A stretch of 64,000 nt of DNA from Polyangium spumosum. GTDB lineage: Bacteria; Myxococcota_A; Polyangia; Polyangiales; Polyangiaceae. Both the position numbers and the translations under genes were made by a program. The stretch is from assembly GCF_009649845.1 (NCBI RefSeq), contig NZ_WJIE01000010.1, positions 186,001 to 250,000 of the forward strand. The letters run 5' to 3'. A model generated the notes under the pieces. It made no database searches, was not told the DNA's origin, and saw only the letters and a list, made by a program, of their open reading frames with translations. This document shows, one piece after another, positions 18,768-27,023 of this stretch (the first letter of the stretch is position 1; each line of letters begins with the position of its first letter).

Positions 18768-19370
18768 TCAGCCCCGCTTCGCGAGGTACGAAGCGACGCT
18801 CGGCAGGGCCCGGAAGCGGTCCGCGAGGGCGCGGAGCTTGGGGAAGTCCGCGAGGCAGTCGGCCTTGAGGCCGACGTGGCTGTCGAGGGTGTCGAACGCG
18901 AGCACGTCCGCGAACGTCGGCGCGTCGCCGCCGCCGAACCACTTCGTGTCGCCGAGCAGGCCCTCGACCGTGCGCAACATCCCCGGCAGATCCGACCAGT
19001 ACTTGTCGATCACGGCCTGCTCGGTGTTCATGAACGCGGCGAAGACCACGGGCGCGAACCGGCTGCGCCAGTCGTTGATCGTCTCGGCCGCGACGTCGGC
19101 CTTCGTCTTCTCGACCTCGTCCTTGCCGTCGAGGCCGAAGCTCCGCGCGAGGTGGCGGATGATCGCCATGCTCTGCGGGATCTGGCGCTCGCCGGACTCG
19201 CTCCGCTCGACGAGGACGGGGAGCTGGCCGAGGGGCGTCTTCGGCTTGAGGTCGGGCCAGTTCGTCACGCCCGTGTTGGTGAAGGCGACGTTCGCCAGGG
19301 CGAAGGTGAGCCGGATGGGCTCCGCGCGGCCACGGAGCGGGAAGTAGAGCAGTTCGTAGGAGGTGGACAT
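18768..19370 (-). CDS. Glutathione S-transferase, sigma-like class
   Basis: The 200-aa product begins MSTSYELLYFPLRGRAEPIR, the typical sigma/alpha-class start with the catalytic Tyr near residue 5-9. The thioredoxin-like domain includes the cis-Pro site (LGQLPVLVE) and the glutathione gamma-Glu-binding QSMAI, and an all-helical C-terminal domain follows. It conjugates or reduces electrophiles or peroxides with glutathione in the cytoplasm. The start is chosen because the upstream frame is a Ser-rich shadow of the divergent acidic gene; AGGAGG precedes the ATG. The stop immediately follows tandem array 1. Confidence 0.9.
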   Translation of the reverse strand: MSTSYELLYFPLRGRAEPIRLTFALANVAFTNTGVTNWPDLKPKTPLGQLPVLVERSESGERQIPQSMAIIRHLARSFGLDGKDEVEKTKADVAAETINDWRSRFAPVVFAAFMNTEQAVIDKYWSDLPGMLRTVEGLLGDTKWFGGGDAPTFADVLAFDTLDSHVGLKADCLADFPKLRALADRFRALPSVASYLAKRG

Positions 19371-19473
19371 GGCCCGAGCTTCTACCAGGAAGCGGGGAGG
19401 CCGAGAAGCCTCCCGATTTTCCCGGTGCGAAGCCCCACGAGTTCTTCTACCGTTCGCCGCTCGGAGGACACGT

Positions 19474-20220
19474 ATGAGCGACGAGGACACGGACGATCTC
19501 GAGGGCGAGGACGAAGGGCACGAGGACGACGAGGGCGAAGGCGAGGAGGAGGAGAGCGAGCACGAGGTGCTGTTCGACGAGGAGACCGAAGGGGTGCTCG
19601 TCGCGGGCAAGCGCTTCAGCGCGAGCGGGATGACGCGCAGGCAGCTCGGCGAGCTCGCGTCGCACGTCGAGAAGGTCGCCGAAAAGACGGGGATCGCGCT
19701 GACGGTCGTGCCCGGCGGCGACTACACGGACACGGGGCCGTCGCCGGACGATACGGTCTACACGGAGGTGGTCGTCGGCCTCGAAGGCGGGCGCGGCGGG
19801 ACGTACGGCCCCGATACGATCGCGCGGGACATGGCGCTACGCGCGCTCGAGAAGGCGAAGGTGATCCCGGCCGAGGTGTGGGCGGAGATCAGCGAGAAGC
19901 TCGAAGGGCGCGAGCGGCAAGGCCTGAGCGAGGCGGAGGTGCGTATGCACTTCGTGTGCGTCGGGCCCCTCGCGGCCGCGACGCTCGCATTCGGCGTGCT
20001 CGGGACGGAGGACGCCCCAGGGCCCGGCAAGTACATGCGCGGCGTGGACATGGAGCAGATGCCACACACAGAAGGCGTCTGGGGCCTGCGCGTCGCGTAC
20101 GTGCAGTACGAGGGGCCCGAGAGCGAGGAGGTCGATCTCGGCGAAGGCGCGCACGCCGAACGCGTGAAGGAGCTCGGCGCCGCGGACGCGCGGTATTTCA
20201 TCCTCGCGCGTTACGATTGA
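19474..20220 (+). CDS. Conserved-looking hypothetical protein with acidic N-terminus
   Basis: ATG 19474 has GGAGGA upstream. The 248-aa product starts with ~35 residues that are mostly Asp/Glu and likely disordered, followed by a globular alpha/beta region (VEKVAEKTGIALTVVPGGDY, VYTEVVVGLEGGRG). There is no signal peptide, membrane segment or domain I recognise, and a single Cys. It is divergent from the GST (103 bp between starts) and convergent with the crotonase gene (9 bp between stops). Confidence 0.75.
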   Translation: MSDEDTDDLEGEDEGHEDDEGEGEEEESEHEVLFDEETEGVLVAGKRFSASGMTRRQLGELASHVEKVAEKTGIALTVVPGGDYTDTGPSPDDTVYTEVVVGLEGGRGGTYGPDTIARDMALRALEKAKVIPAEVWAEISEKLEGRERQGLSEAEVRMHFVCVGPLAAATLAFGVLGTEDAPGPGKYMRGVDMEQMPHTEGVWGLRVAYVQYEGPESEEVDLGEGAHAERVKELGAADARYFILARYD

Positions 20221-20229
20221 CGGTCGGCG

Positions 20230-21006
20230 TCAGCGGCCGGAGAACCGGCCCGCGCGCCTCTCCACGAACGATCGCATCCCCTCGGCCGCGTCCTCGGTCT
20301 TCATGAGGACGCGGGCCCGCGCTTCGAGGCGCTTCGCCTCCACGTCGGGGCCTTCGATCATCGCAGCACGGCAAGACGCGAGCGTCTCGCGGACGGCGAT
20401 GGGCGCCTGCGCGGCGACACGCTCGCAGAGCCACGCGGCGCGATCGAGGAGCTCGCTCGCGGGGACGACCTCCTGCACGAGCCCGATCCGATACGCCTCC
20501 TTCGCGTCGAAGACGTCCCCCGTGAGCAGCCATCGCATGGCATTGCCGTGCCCCGCGAGCGCCGGGAAGCGGAGCGTGGCGCCGCCGAACGGGAAGATGC
20601 CGCGCTGGACCTCGAGCTGCGAGAATCGTGTATCCTCGGCCGCGACGCGGATGTCGGCGGCGAGCGCGAGCTCGATCCCGATCGTGAAGCAATACCCCGA
20701 GACGGCCACGACCATCGGCTTCGTGAGGCGCCGCGCCCCGATCGCGAGCGGATCCACGCTGCCCGGCGGGTAAAGCGCGCGGCCCGCGGCGACGGCGGGG
20801 CCGACCTCCACGAGATCGAGCCCGCCCGTGAAATGGCCGCCGTGGGCGAACAGGAGGCCACAGCGGAGCCCCTCGTCCTCCTCGTACGCCGTGTAGGCCT
20901 GCGCGAGCTCGTCGAGCATGGCCAGATCGAATGCGTTTCGTTTCTCCGGTCTGTTCAGGCCGATGCGGACCGTACGACCGAGGCGCTCCACCGTGACACG
21001 TGCCAT
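20230..21006 (-). CDS. Enoyl-CoA hydratase/isomerase (crotonase) family protein
   Basis: A 258-aa crotonase fold. The N-terminal NRPEKRNAFDLAMLDELAQA and the oxyanion-hole region GGHFTGGLDLVEV are visible. VAVSGYCFTIGIELALAADI corresponds to the second oxyanion segment, where Gly is usual. The typical catalytic Glu pair of enoyl-CoA hydratase is not obvious (TIGIELAL has one Glu), so it may be an isomerase or another crotonase rather than a hydratase. It acts on acyl-CoA thioesters in the cytoplasm. It is monocistronic and divergent from the glycoside-hydrolase-like gene. Confidence 0.88.
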   Translation of the reverse strand: MARVTVERLGRTVRIGLNRPEKRNAFDLAMLDELAQAYTAYEEDEGLRCGLLFAHGGHFTGGLDLVEVGPAVAAGRALYPPGSVDPLAIGARRLTKPMVVAVSGYCFTIGIELALAADIRVAAEDTRFSQLEVQRGIFPFGGATLRFPALAGHGNAMRWLLTGDVFDAKEAYRIGLVQEVVPASELLDRAAWLCERVAAQAPIAVRETLASCRAAMIEGPDVEAKRLEARARVLMKTEDAAEGMRSFVERRAGRFSGR

Positions 21007-21168
21007 GGGCGGACCTTACCACACCCGAGGGCCCGTCCGGGCCGTGAACCTGCGCTCCCCGGACATCACGAACCTTCGCCCGGGGCGCCGTGGTCTGTCA
21101 CCATTGAACAATGAAATATTTTCGTTACCAGGATCGGCGCGCCCCGGGATTTCAATTCGTACATTGCT

Positions 21169-23628
21169 ATGCTGAAGAGCATGGAATGGAGCACGTATTT
21201 TTCCGGTCACGCTTCCATCCGTCGTGTCCTCGTGGTCCCTCTGCTCGCGTTCGTCATCGCTTTGACGCTGGCCTGCGCGCCTGCGGACACGGAGAAGCCG
21301 GCAGGCGCGAGCGTGGGCGGCGCGAGCGTGGGCGGCGGAGGCGGGACGGCGGGCAGCGGAGGCGGGACGGTCGACGAACGGCCGTTCGTGTTCCGCGCGG
21401 GCGAACATGGCTTCGAGCTCCGCGTGAGGGGCCGGGCGTTCGAGCCGTTCTGGCCGATCGGCGTCAATTACAGCCACGCGATCCCCGGCACGTCCCCGGG
21501 CGAATTCGTGGCGACGCGCGAGCAGATCGCCGAGTGGATCGAGGCCATCGCGGAGCTCGGCGTCAATGCGGTGCGCGTCTACACGGTGCAATCGCCGATC
21601 TTCTACGAGGAGCTCCTCCATTACAACACGAAGCACCCCGAGCGTCCCCTCTTCCTCTTGCAGGGCGCCTGGCTGAAGGAGCCCGAGGAGGACCCCGATT
21701 TCCACGGCATCCCCGACTACCTCGACCCTTCGATCCGGGACTGGTTCCGCGACGAGATCGAGAAGGTCGTCGACGTGGTCCACGGCAATCGCGAGATCCC
21801 CCACGGATCACCCGAGATCCCGATGAACTACGGCCGCGCCTTCGGCAGCTTCACGGCGGACGTCTCCCCGTGGCTGCTCGGCTGGCTCGTCGGCCGCGAG
21901 GTCGAGCCGCTCACCATCGTGAGCTCGCACCAGAAATACTACGACGAGAACTGCCACGGCTTTCCGTGCAAGGTCTCCTACGCAGGCACGTGGTTCTCCA
22001 TCGAGGGCGCGTCGCCCATCGAGGCGTTCGTGACCGAGTACCTCGATTACCTCACGACGTACGAGGAGGAGGGGTACGGCGAGAAGCACCCCATCGGCTT
22101 CTCGAACTGGCCCACGCTCGACCCCATCGACCACGTGGTCGAGTACGAGTTTCCGGAGTCCGTCGACGACATGGAGCAGCTCGATCTGCTGAAGATCGAG
22201 GTCTCACCGAGCTTCACCCCGGGGCTCTTTTTCTCGTACCACGCCTACCCGTATTACCCCGAGTTCATCCTCCACGAGCCGCAATACGACATCAAAGACG
22301 ACTTCGGGCCGAACTCGTACCTCGGCTACCTCCGTCACCTCCGGGAGGTCTACGCCGGCCACACCCTCATCATCGGCGAGATCGGGCATCCTTCGAGCCA
22401 GGGAACCGGGCATTACGCGAAGTCGGGCCTGCACCACGGCGATCTCGACGAGGTCCAGCAGGCCGAGGCCATCAAGCGATCGCTGCGGACGATCGACGAA
22501 GCCGAGCTGGATGGCGCGTTCCTCTTCGCGATGATCGACGAATGGTTCAAGCGCGCCTGGGTGGTCGATCGCGTGGAGCTGCCGGCGGACCGGCGGCGGG
22601 TCTGGTACAACGCGATGAACCCGGAGCAGAACTTCGGCCTCATCGCGATGCGACCCGGCGCGGAGGGGGTCCACCACGTGCTCGACGGGAAAGGGGACGA
22701 TTTCCTGGTCGTCCCGACCGCCTGGCAAGAGGGCCCGGCGCTCGCCCCGCAAGGCGACGGGCACGACGCGGCCCGCACCCTGCGCACGATCAAGGTGGAC
22801 CACGACGAGGGATTTTTACATATCCTGCTCGAGGTCGAGTCGCTCGATCCGGACGGCAACGGAGAGGTCGACTGGGATCACGTGGATTACCTCGTCGGCA
22901 TCGACACGTACCTGCCCGAGGCGGGGGACGCTTGCCTCGACGAAGCGTGTTCGCTGCGCACCGAGCGGCGTATCGAGTTCCTCCTTCGTATCGAGTCGGA
23001 GGACGACGTCGCCCTCCACGTCGACGAGCCTTACGATCTTTATGGCCTCTGGCACAGAAATCGGGAGGATTGGCAGCTCTACCGTACGGCCCCCAACGAC
23101 GACGGCCTGTTCAACCTGGTCCAGACCATCACCAACAACTCGTTCTGGCACAAAGGGGAGATGCTCGCCCCGATCATCGCGCAGAAGACGGGGCAGTTCC
23201 GGACCGGCACGGAGGCGATGCGCTCGACGAGCAATTTCTGGTATTCGATCGCGGACGGGACGCTCGAGGTCCGCATCCCCTGGAACCTGCTCAACGTGAC
23301 CGACCCCTCCCAGCGCCTGGTGGTCGACGATCACGTGCCCGGCGTGAAGACCAAGGAGGTCGAGCTCACCGTCACGAAGACCCCCGAGCTCGCGATCCTG
23401 GCGGTCGCACTCGGAGGCGCCGCCGAGGCGGAGACCGCAGTCGTCGACACGTTGCCTCGCGCCCATCAGGTCGGCGGCACCTGGGTCATCCCCGCGGACG
23501 GGGTCGCGAGGTACACCTGGGCCGAATGGGAAATTCCGACCTACCACTCGTACCGCAAGCGCTCTTACAACATCGTGAAAGCGGCGCTGCCGAAGATCGT
23601 CCCGGAGAGCGCAAACGTTTCGCCCTGA
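21169..23628 (+). CDS. Large lipoprotein with glycoside-hydrolase-like TIM-barrel domain
   Basis: The 819-aa product has a lipoprotein signal ending in VIALTLAC (ATG 21169 or 21181) and a Gly/Ser-rich linker (~40-70). A barrel-type hydrolase domain spans ~75-480: FWPIGVNYSHAIPG, LGVNAVRVYTVQSPIFYEEL and the late strand LIIGEIGHPSS, whose Glu occupies the usual nucleophile position of clan-A glycosidases; FLFAMIDEWFKRAW is the following strand. The C-terminal ~300 residues look beta-rich (a possible carbohydrate-binding or DOMON-like part). It is probably an outer-surface glycosidase; the substrate and the acid/base residue were not identified. The upstream 160 bp are locally AT-rich (TGAAATATTTTCG) and may hold the promoter. 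Confidence 0.72.
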   Translation: MLKSMEWSTYFSGHASIRRVLVVPLLAFVIALTLACAPADTEKPAGASVGGASVGGGGGTAGSGGGTVDERPFVFRAGEHGFELRVRGRAFEPFWPIGVNYSHAIPGTSPGEFVATREQIAEWIEAIAELGVNAVRVYTVQSPIFYEELLHYNTKHPERPLFLLQGAWLKEPEEDPDFHGIPDYLDPSIRDWFRDEIEKVVDVVHGNREIPHGSPEIPMNYGRAFGSFTADVSPWLLGWLVGREVEPLTIVSSHQKYYDENCHGFPCKVSYAGTWFSIEGASPIEAFVTEYLDYLTTYEEEGYGEKHPIGFSNWPTLDPIDHVVEYEFPESVDDMEQLDLLKIEVSPSFTPGLFFSYHAYPYYPEFILHEPQYDIKDDFGPNSYLGYLRHLREVYAGHTLIIGEIGHPSSQGTGHYAKSGLHHGDLDEVQQAEAIKRSLRTIDEAELDGAFLFAMIDEWFKRAWVVDRVELPADRRRVWYNAMNPEQNFGLIAMRPGAEGVHHVLDGKGDDFLVVPTAWQEGPALAPQGDGHDAARTLRTIKVDHDEGFLHILLEVESLDPDGNGEVDWDHVDYLVGIDTYLPEAGDACLDEACSLRTERRIEFLLRIESEDDVALHVDEPYDLYGLWHRNREDWQLYRTAPNDDGLFNLVQTITNNSFWHKGEMLAPIIAQKTGQFRTGTEAMRSTSNFWYSIADGTLEVRIPWNLLNVTDPSQRLVVDDHVPGVKTKEVELTVTKTPELAILAVALGGAAEAETAVVDTLPRAHQVGGTWVIPADGVARYTWAEWEIPTYHSYRKRSYNIVKAALPKIVPESANVSP

Positions 23629-23989
23629 AGCGCACCACGCGCCTGCCGCGATCGCCGCGTCGTCCCGGCACCTGCAGCGCGACCCTTCATGAAGACCTTG
23701 CAAGGCCGAGGATGCCAGGGCCTTCCGAGAATCAACACGAGGTCCTTCGAGGAACCACCCGATCTCCAAGGCATTTGGGGTGTAGCTGGGATCCCGCACG
23801 ACTCCCCATCCGCCCCCGCCGCCCGCGTGGCGGAACCTGCGGTCCACGCGACTCGGGCTGAGGTCCAGACTCCGCAGGGAGAACACCTCCTCGTACGCGT
23901 GGTGGCGTACGTCTCGTCGCACTTCGGAGGGCCACACGACGGCATGACGATTGCAATCAGGTCGGCGCTACTACGAGAGGTGCGGACTC
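23629..23989. other. 361-bp intergenic region, nothing firmly identified
   Basis: Open frames on both strands run through this stretch (for example plus-strand from ATG 23689 and minus-strand from 23937), but none has a convincing ribosome site, a recognisable domain or a better codon pattern than its rivals. A decayed gene cannot be excluded. GAGAGG at 23975-23980 serves as ribosome site for the next gene. Confidence 0.4.
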
Positions 23990-24355
23990 ATGGCGCGTGT
24001 CCTGCTCATCGACGACGATCACGACCGGACGGAGATCATCGCCCGCGGATTGCGAGCGGAAGGGCTCGAGGTGGTGCACGTCGGCACCCGGCGCGAAGCC
24101 TTCGTCGCGCTCGACGGCCCGGGTCGGTTCGACGCCGCGCTCGTCGTGCTGGCGCTCCCGACGGGCGACCGCTTGGAGCTCGCCAGGGAGCTCCACGCGC
24201 GGTTCCCGGGCCTGCAGGTGGGCCTGGCGCGGGGGCACAAGCTCTCCGTGCGTCCGAATGAACATACGAGCGAGCGCACCCTGCGCTTCGAACCCGTCCC
24301 CGAGGACGGCCAGAAGCTCGCGCGCGCCCTGCGGTCGCGGCTCATCGCGGCCTGA
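23990..24355 (+). CDS. Single-domain receiver-like protein lacking the phospho-acceptor Asp (pseudo-receiver)
   Basis: The 121-aa product starts MARVLLIDDDHD with GAGAGG upstream of ATG 23990. The acidic pocket DDD of a response-regulator receiver is present at residues 8-10. The third strand, normally D-L-x-L-P with the phosphorylated Asp, reads ALVVLALPTGD with a hydrophobic residue at that position. The C-terminal region is short, and the conserved Lys strand is replaced by LRFEPVPEDGQKLARALRS. It probably cannot be phosphorylated in the normal way and may work as a protein-interaction domain. It is convergent with a Ser/Thr kinase gene; no histidine kinase is adjacent. Confidence 0.75.
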   Translation: MARVLLIDDDHDRTEIIARGLRAEGLEVVHVGTRREAFVALDGPGRFDAALVVLALPTGDRLELARELHARFPGLQVGLARGHKLSVRPNEHTSERTLRFEPVPEDGQKLARALRSRLIAA

Positions 24356-24382
24356 CCCAGCTCGCCCCGCGTGTCAGTTGCC

Positions 24383-24419
24383 TGGCACGTGTGTCAGCAC
24401 GTGCCCGGCACACGTGCCA
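24383..24419. terminator. Inverted repeat between convergent genes
   Basis: TGGCACGTGTG (24383-24393) and CACACGTGCCA (24409-24419) are perfect 11-bp inverted arms. The 15-nt loop itself contains the palindrome GCACGTGC. There is no T-run. The position between the stops at 24355 and 24430 fits a bidirectional transcription stop. Confidence 0.5.
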
Positions 24420-24429
24420 CCTTCGTACG

Positions 24430-25689
24430 CTACGTAACGATCATCCAGACGAGCTGCACGAAGGCGAGGATCACCGTCAGGAAGGTCCCCACGAGGGCGC
24501 CGAGCATCAGTCGGGGGTGCGTGTCCACGGTCCGCGCCGCCTCGCGCAGGAACCGCTTGGTCATCGTGCGGGAGCAGGACACGTCCATCCGGCCCTCGAG
24601 GATCTTCTGCAGGAGCTCGATCATGCGCGCCGCGGACGGGTATCGCCGCTCCGGATCCTTGGCGAGCCCGCCCACGGCGAAATAGACGAGCTCGGGCGGG
24701 TGCCCTTCCTGCGAGCGGTGGCACGAGTGCACGTACGTCCTGGGGTCGATCTCGTGATCCATTACACCTGACAGGATGTCACCGAGCGTCTGCTTGTCTG
24801 CCAGGTAGTGCCGGAGCGTGACGAACTCGTGGAAGAGGACACTCGCGCTGTAGAGGTCGCTTCGCGTATCGACCTTGTCCACCTCGCCGCGCGCTTGCTC
24901 GGGGGACATGTACGCGGGGGTGCCGACGAGCGCGCCGACGTGCGTCATGAACATCCGTCCGCGGTCGCTCTCGCCCAGCGTCGCGTCCGTGCCCCGGGCG
25001 AGGTCGCGCTCGGCGGTGATGGGCTTGGCGATGCCCCAATCCATGAGGACGACCTCGCCGTAGCGGCCCACCATCACGTTCGCGGGCTTCACGTCGCGGT
25101 GCACGACGCCGTTCGCGTGGGCGTAGGCGAGCGCGGAGAGGACGGCGATGAAGATCTCGACGCGGCGTTCGAAGGTGTACTTGCGGTGATACGCGGGATC
25201 ACCATCGGCGAGCCTTTGGATGATGGTCTCGAGGGTCTCGCCTTCGACATACTTCATCACGAAGAAGTACCGGCCGAGCTCGTCGACGCCGACGTCGTGG
25301 ATGGGGACGATGTTCGGGTGCTCGAGGCGGCCGACGGTGCGGATCTCGTCCACGAAGCGGGCGAGCATCACCGGGTCGCTCGCCTCGGGCAACAAGCGTT
25401 TGACCGCGACCTTGCGGGCGATGTCCTGATCGTGCACGAGCACGACCTCGCCCATGCCGCCCGCGCCGAGCGTCTTGATGGGCTCGTAGCGTGATTTCTC
25501 TTCGGTCACGAGCCGGACCTCGGCGCCTTCCCCTTCGACACGCGGGAGCACGGTCGTGCGCAGAACGGCGGAGGGAGGCGGCAGGGAGGAGACCGGCGCA
25601 CCGGTCGGCAGGGCGGTCTTGGCCAGAGCGAGCCCAGCGTCGCCGGGGGCGAGCAGGGTCGCGGCGTTCATGGTGGCGAGGGGGGTCAT
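24430..25689 (-). CDS. Tail-anchored Hanks-type Ser/Thr protein kinase
   Basis: About 419 aa from ATG 25689 (ATG 25671 is possible). After ~60 variable residues the kinase domain shows LGAGGMGEVVLVHD (P-loop), VAVKRL (ATP Lys), VVHRDVKPANVMV (catalytic loop), MDWGIAKP (DFG position reads DWG) and GTPAYMSPEQARG (activation segment end). The only membrane segment is at the extreme C-terminus (LMLGALVGTFLTVILAFVQL), so the kinase would face the cytosol with no extracellular sensor. The DWG variant recurs in many myxobacterial kinases of this class. It is convergent with the pseudo-receiver; the targets are unknown. Confidence 0.92.
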   Translation of the reverse strand: MTPLATMNAATLLAPGDAGLALAKTALPTGAPVSSLPPPSAVLRTTVLPRVEGEGAEVRLVTEEKSRYEPIKTLGAGGMGEVVLVHDQDIARKVAVKRLLPEASDPVMLARFVDEIRTVGRLEHPNIVPIHDVGVDELGRYFFVMKYVEGETLETIIQRLADGDPAYHRKYTFERRVEIFIAVLSALAYAHANGVVHRDVKPANVMVGRYGEVVLMDWGIAKPITAERDLARGTDATLGESDRGRMFMTHVGALVGTPAYMSPEQARGEVDKVDTRSDLYSASVLFHEFVTLRHYLADKQTLGDILSGVMDHEIDPRTYVHSCHRSQEGHPPELVYFAVGGLAKDPERRYPSAARMIELLQKILEGRMDVSCSRTMTKRFLREAARTVDTHPRLMLGALVGTFLTVILAFVQLVWMIVT

Positions 25690-25814
25690 GGCGAGGTCGG
25701 CGGAGCGTAACCACGCAGGTCGGGCACGCAAAGGCGTTTGCCCGTCCGGACCTTGCGTAGCGTCACTTGCGGCGATCTTGACACGGAGCGGGCGGCTCCG
25801 CTCTCCTCCGGGCC

Positions 25815-26576
25815 ATGCAGCGATTCGAGGGGAAAGTAGCGCTCATCACGGGGGCCGCGTCGGGGCTGGGGGCGGCGGCGGCGCGGCGGCTGCACGCGGA
25901 GGGGGCGCGTGTGGTGATCACGGACCGGGTGCGCGAGGGAGGTGAGGCGCTCGCGGCGGAGCTCGGGGAGCGGGCGGAGTTTCACGTGCTCGATGTGACG
26001 CAGGAGGGCGCGTGGATCGAGGTGATTGACGCGGTCGTGGCGAGGCACGGGCGGCTCGACGCGCTGGTGAACAACGCGGGGGTGGGCGTCGTGGGTGACG
26101 TGGAGTCGACGACGCTGGAGCAATGGCGTTTCGTGCACGCGGTGAACACGGAGGGCGTGTTCCTCGGCTGCAAGCACGCGATCCGGGTGATGAAGGAGCG
26201 CGGGGGCGGGGCGATCGTGAATGTGTCGAGCGTGGCGGGGATGATCGGCGCGCCGAACCTCGCGGCGTATTGCTCGAGCAAGGGCGCGGTGCGTACGTTC
26301 ACGAAATCGGCGGCGATGCATTGCGCGCGGAGCGGGTACGGGATCCGGGTGAACTCGGTGCATCCGGCGTTCATCGACACGCCGATGGTGGACGCGATGG
26401 TGCAGAAGGCGGAGGATCCGGCGAAGGCCAAGGCGAACCTGGCGAAGGGGATCCCGATGGGGAGGATCGGGGAGCCCGCGGACGTGGCGGCGGCGGTGGC
26501 GTACCTGGCGTCGGACGACGCGAAGTTCGTGACCGGGACGGAGCTTTTGGTGGACGGGGGGATGCTGGCGATTTGA
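25815..26576 (+). CDS. Short-chain dehydrogenase/reductase (classical SDR)
   Basis: The 253-aa product has the full classical SDR set: TGAASGLGAAAA (TGxxxGxG), NNAGVGV, VNVSSVAGMIG (catalytic Ser) and YCSSKGAVR (YxxxK). Asp in VITDRVREGG after the second strand suggests NAD(H) preference. The C-terminus ELLVDGGMLAI is typical of glucose/3-oxoacyl-type dehydrogenases. The substrate cannot be assigned. The stop lies 2 bp from the stop of the convergent STAS-like gene. Confidence 0.92.
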   Translation: MQRFEGKVALITGAASGLGAAAARRLHAEGARVVITDRVREGGEALAAELGERAEFHVLDVTQEGAWIEVIDAVVARHGRLDALVNNAGVGVVGDVESTTLEQWRFVHAVNTEGVFLGCKHAIRVMKERGGGAIVNVSSVAGMIGAPNLAAYCSSKGAVRTFTKSAAMHCARSGYGIRVNSVHPAFIDTPMVDAMVQKAEDPAKAKANLAKGIPMGRIGEPADVAAAVAYLASDDAKFVTGTELLVDGGMLAI

Positions 26577-26578
26577 GG

Positions 26579-26989
26579 TCAGCGTAGGTCGCGGCGGAGG
26601 TCGTCGATCCAGGCGCGGGCTTCGGATTCGGTGTCGAAGAACTGGATGGGGACCGCGTGCGCGGGGTTCAGGAGGGCGGAGGCGCGGCTGACCATGATGC
26701 CGAGGACGCGGAGGTGGAAGCTCGCGCCGACGACGGCATTGGCGCGGACGGGCAGGACGATCTTCCCGTCGTGCGGCCCCTGCGCGGCGATACGTCGCGC
26801 CTCGGGGGCAAAATGGCCCAGCCGGTGGACGTCGATGAGGACGAAGGCGTGGGATCTGCCTTCGCAGAAGCGCACCTGCGCGTCGTAGAGGTGGCGGATG
26901 TCGTCGGCGGAGACGTGCCCGACGAGGCGCCAGACGATGAGGTCGGGTTCCTCGTTGGTGGCGAAGCTTTCGCCGGGAGCGGGGGGCAT
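26579..26989 (-). CDS. SpoIIAA/STAS-like (SEC14-fold) domain protein
   Basis: 136 aa from ATG 26989. DLIVWRLVGHVSADDIRHLY followed by HAFVLIDVHRLGHFAPEARR and a long helix has the order of SpoIIAA-like domains found as small stand-alone proteins in myxobacteria and proteobacteria. No kinase-type phosphorylation Ser is obvious. There is no signal peptide. It lies 34 bp downstream of the Cys-rich lipoprotein gene on the same strand and could be the last gene of that operon. Confidence 0.7.
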   Translation of the reverse strand: MPPAPGESFATNEEPDLIVWRLVGHVSADDIRHLYDAQVRFCEGRSHAFVLIDVHRLGHFAPEARRIAAQGPHDGKIVLPVRANAVVGASFHLRVLGIMVSRASALLNPAHAVPIQFFDTESEARAWIDDLRRDLR

Positions 26990-27023
26990 CGGCGGGGAGG
27001 GTAAGGGGGCGGGGAGGAGGGGG

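Noticed and set aside
23689-24261. Possible 190-codon plus-strand gene before the pseudo-receiver
   Set aside because: No ribosome site or domain; its 3' part overlaps the receiver gene in another frame.
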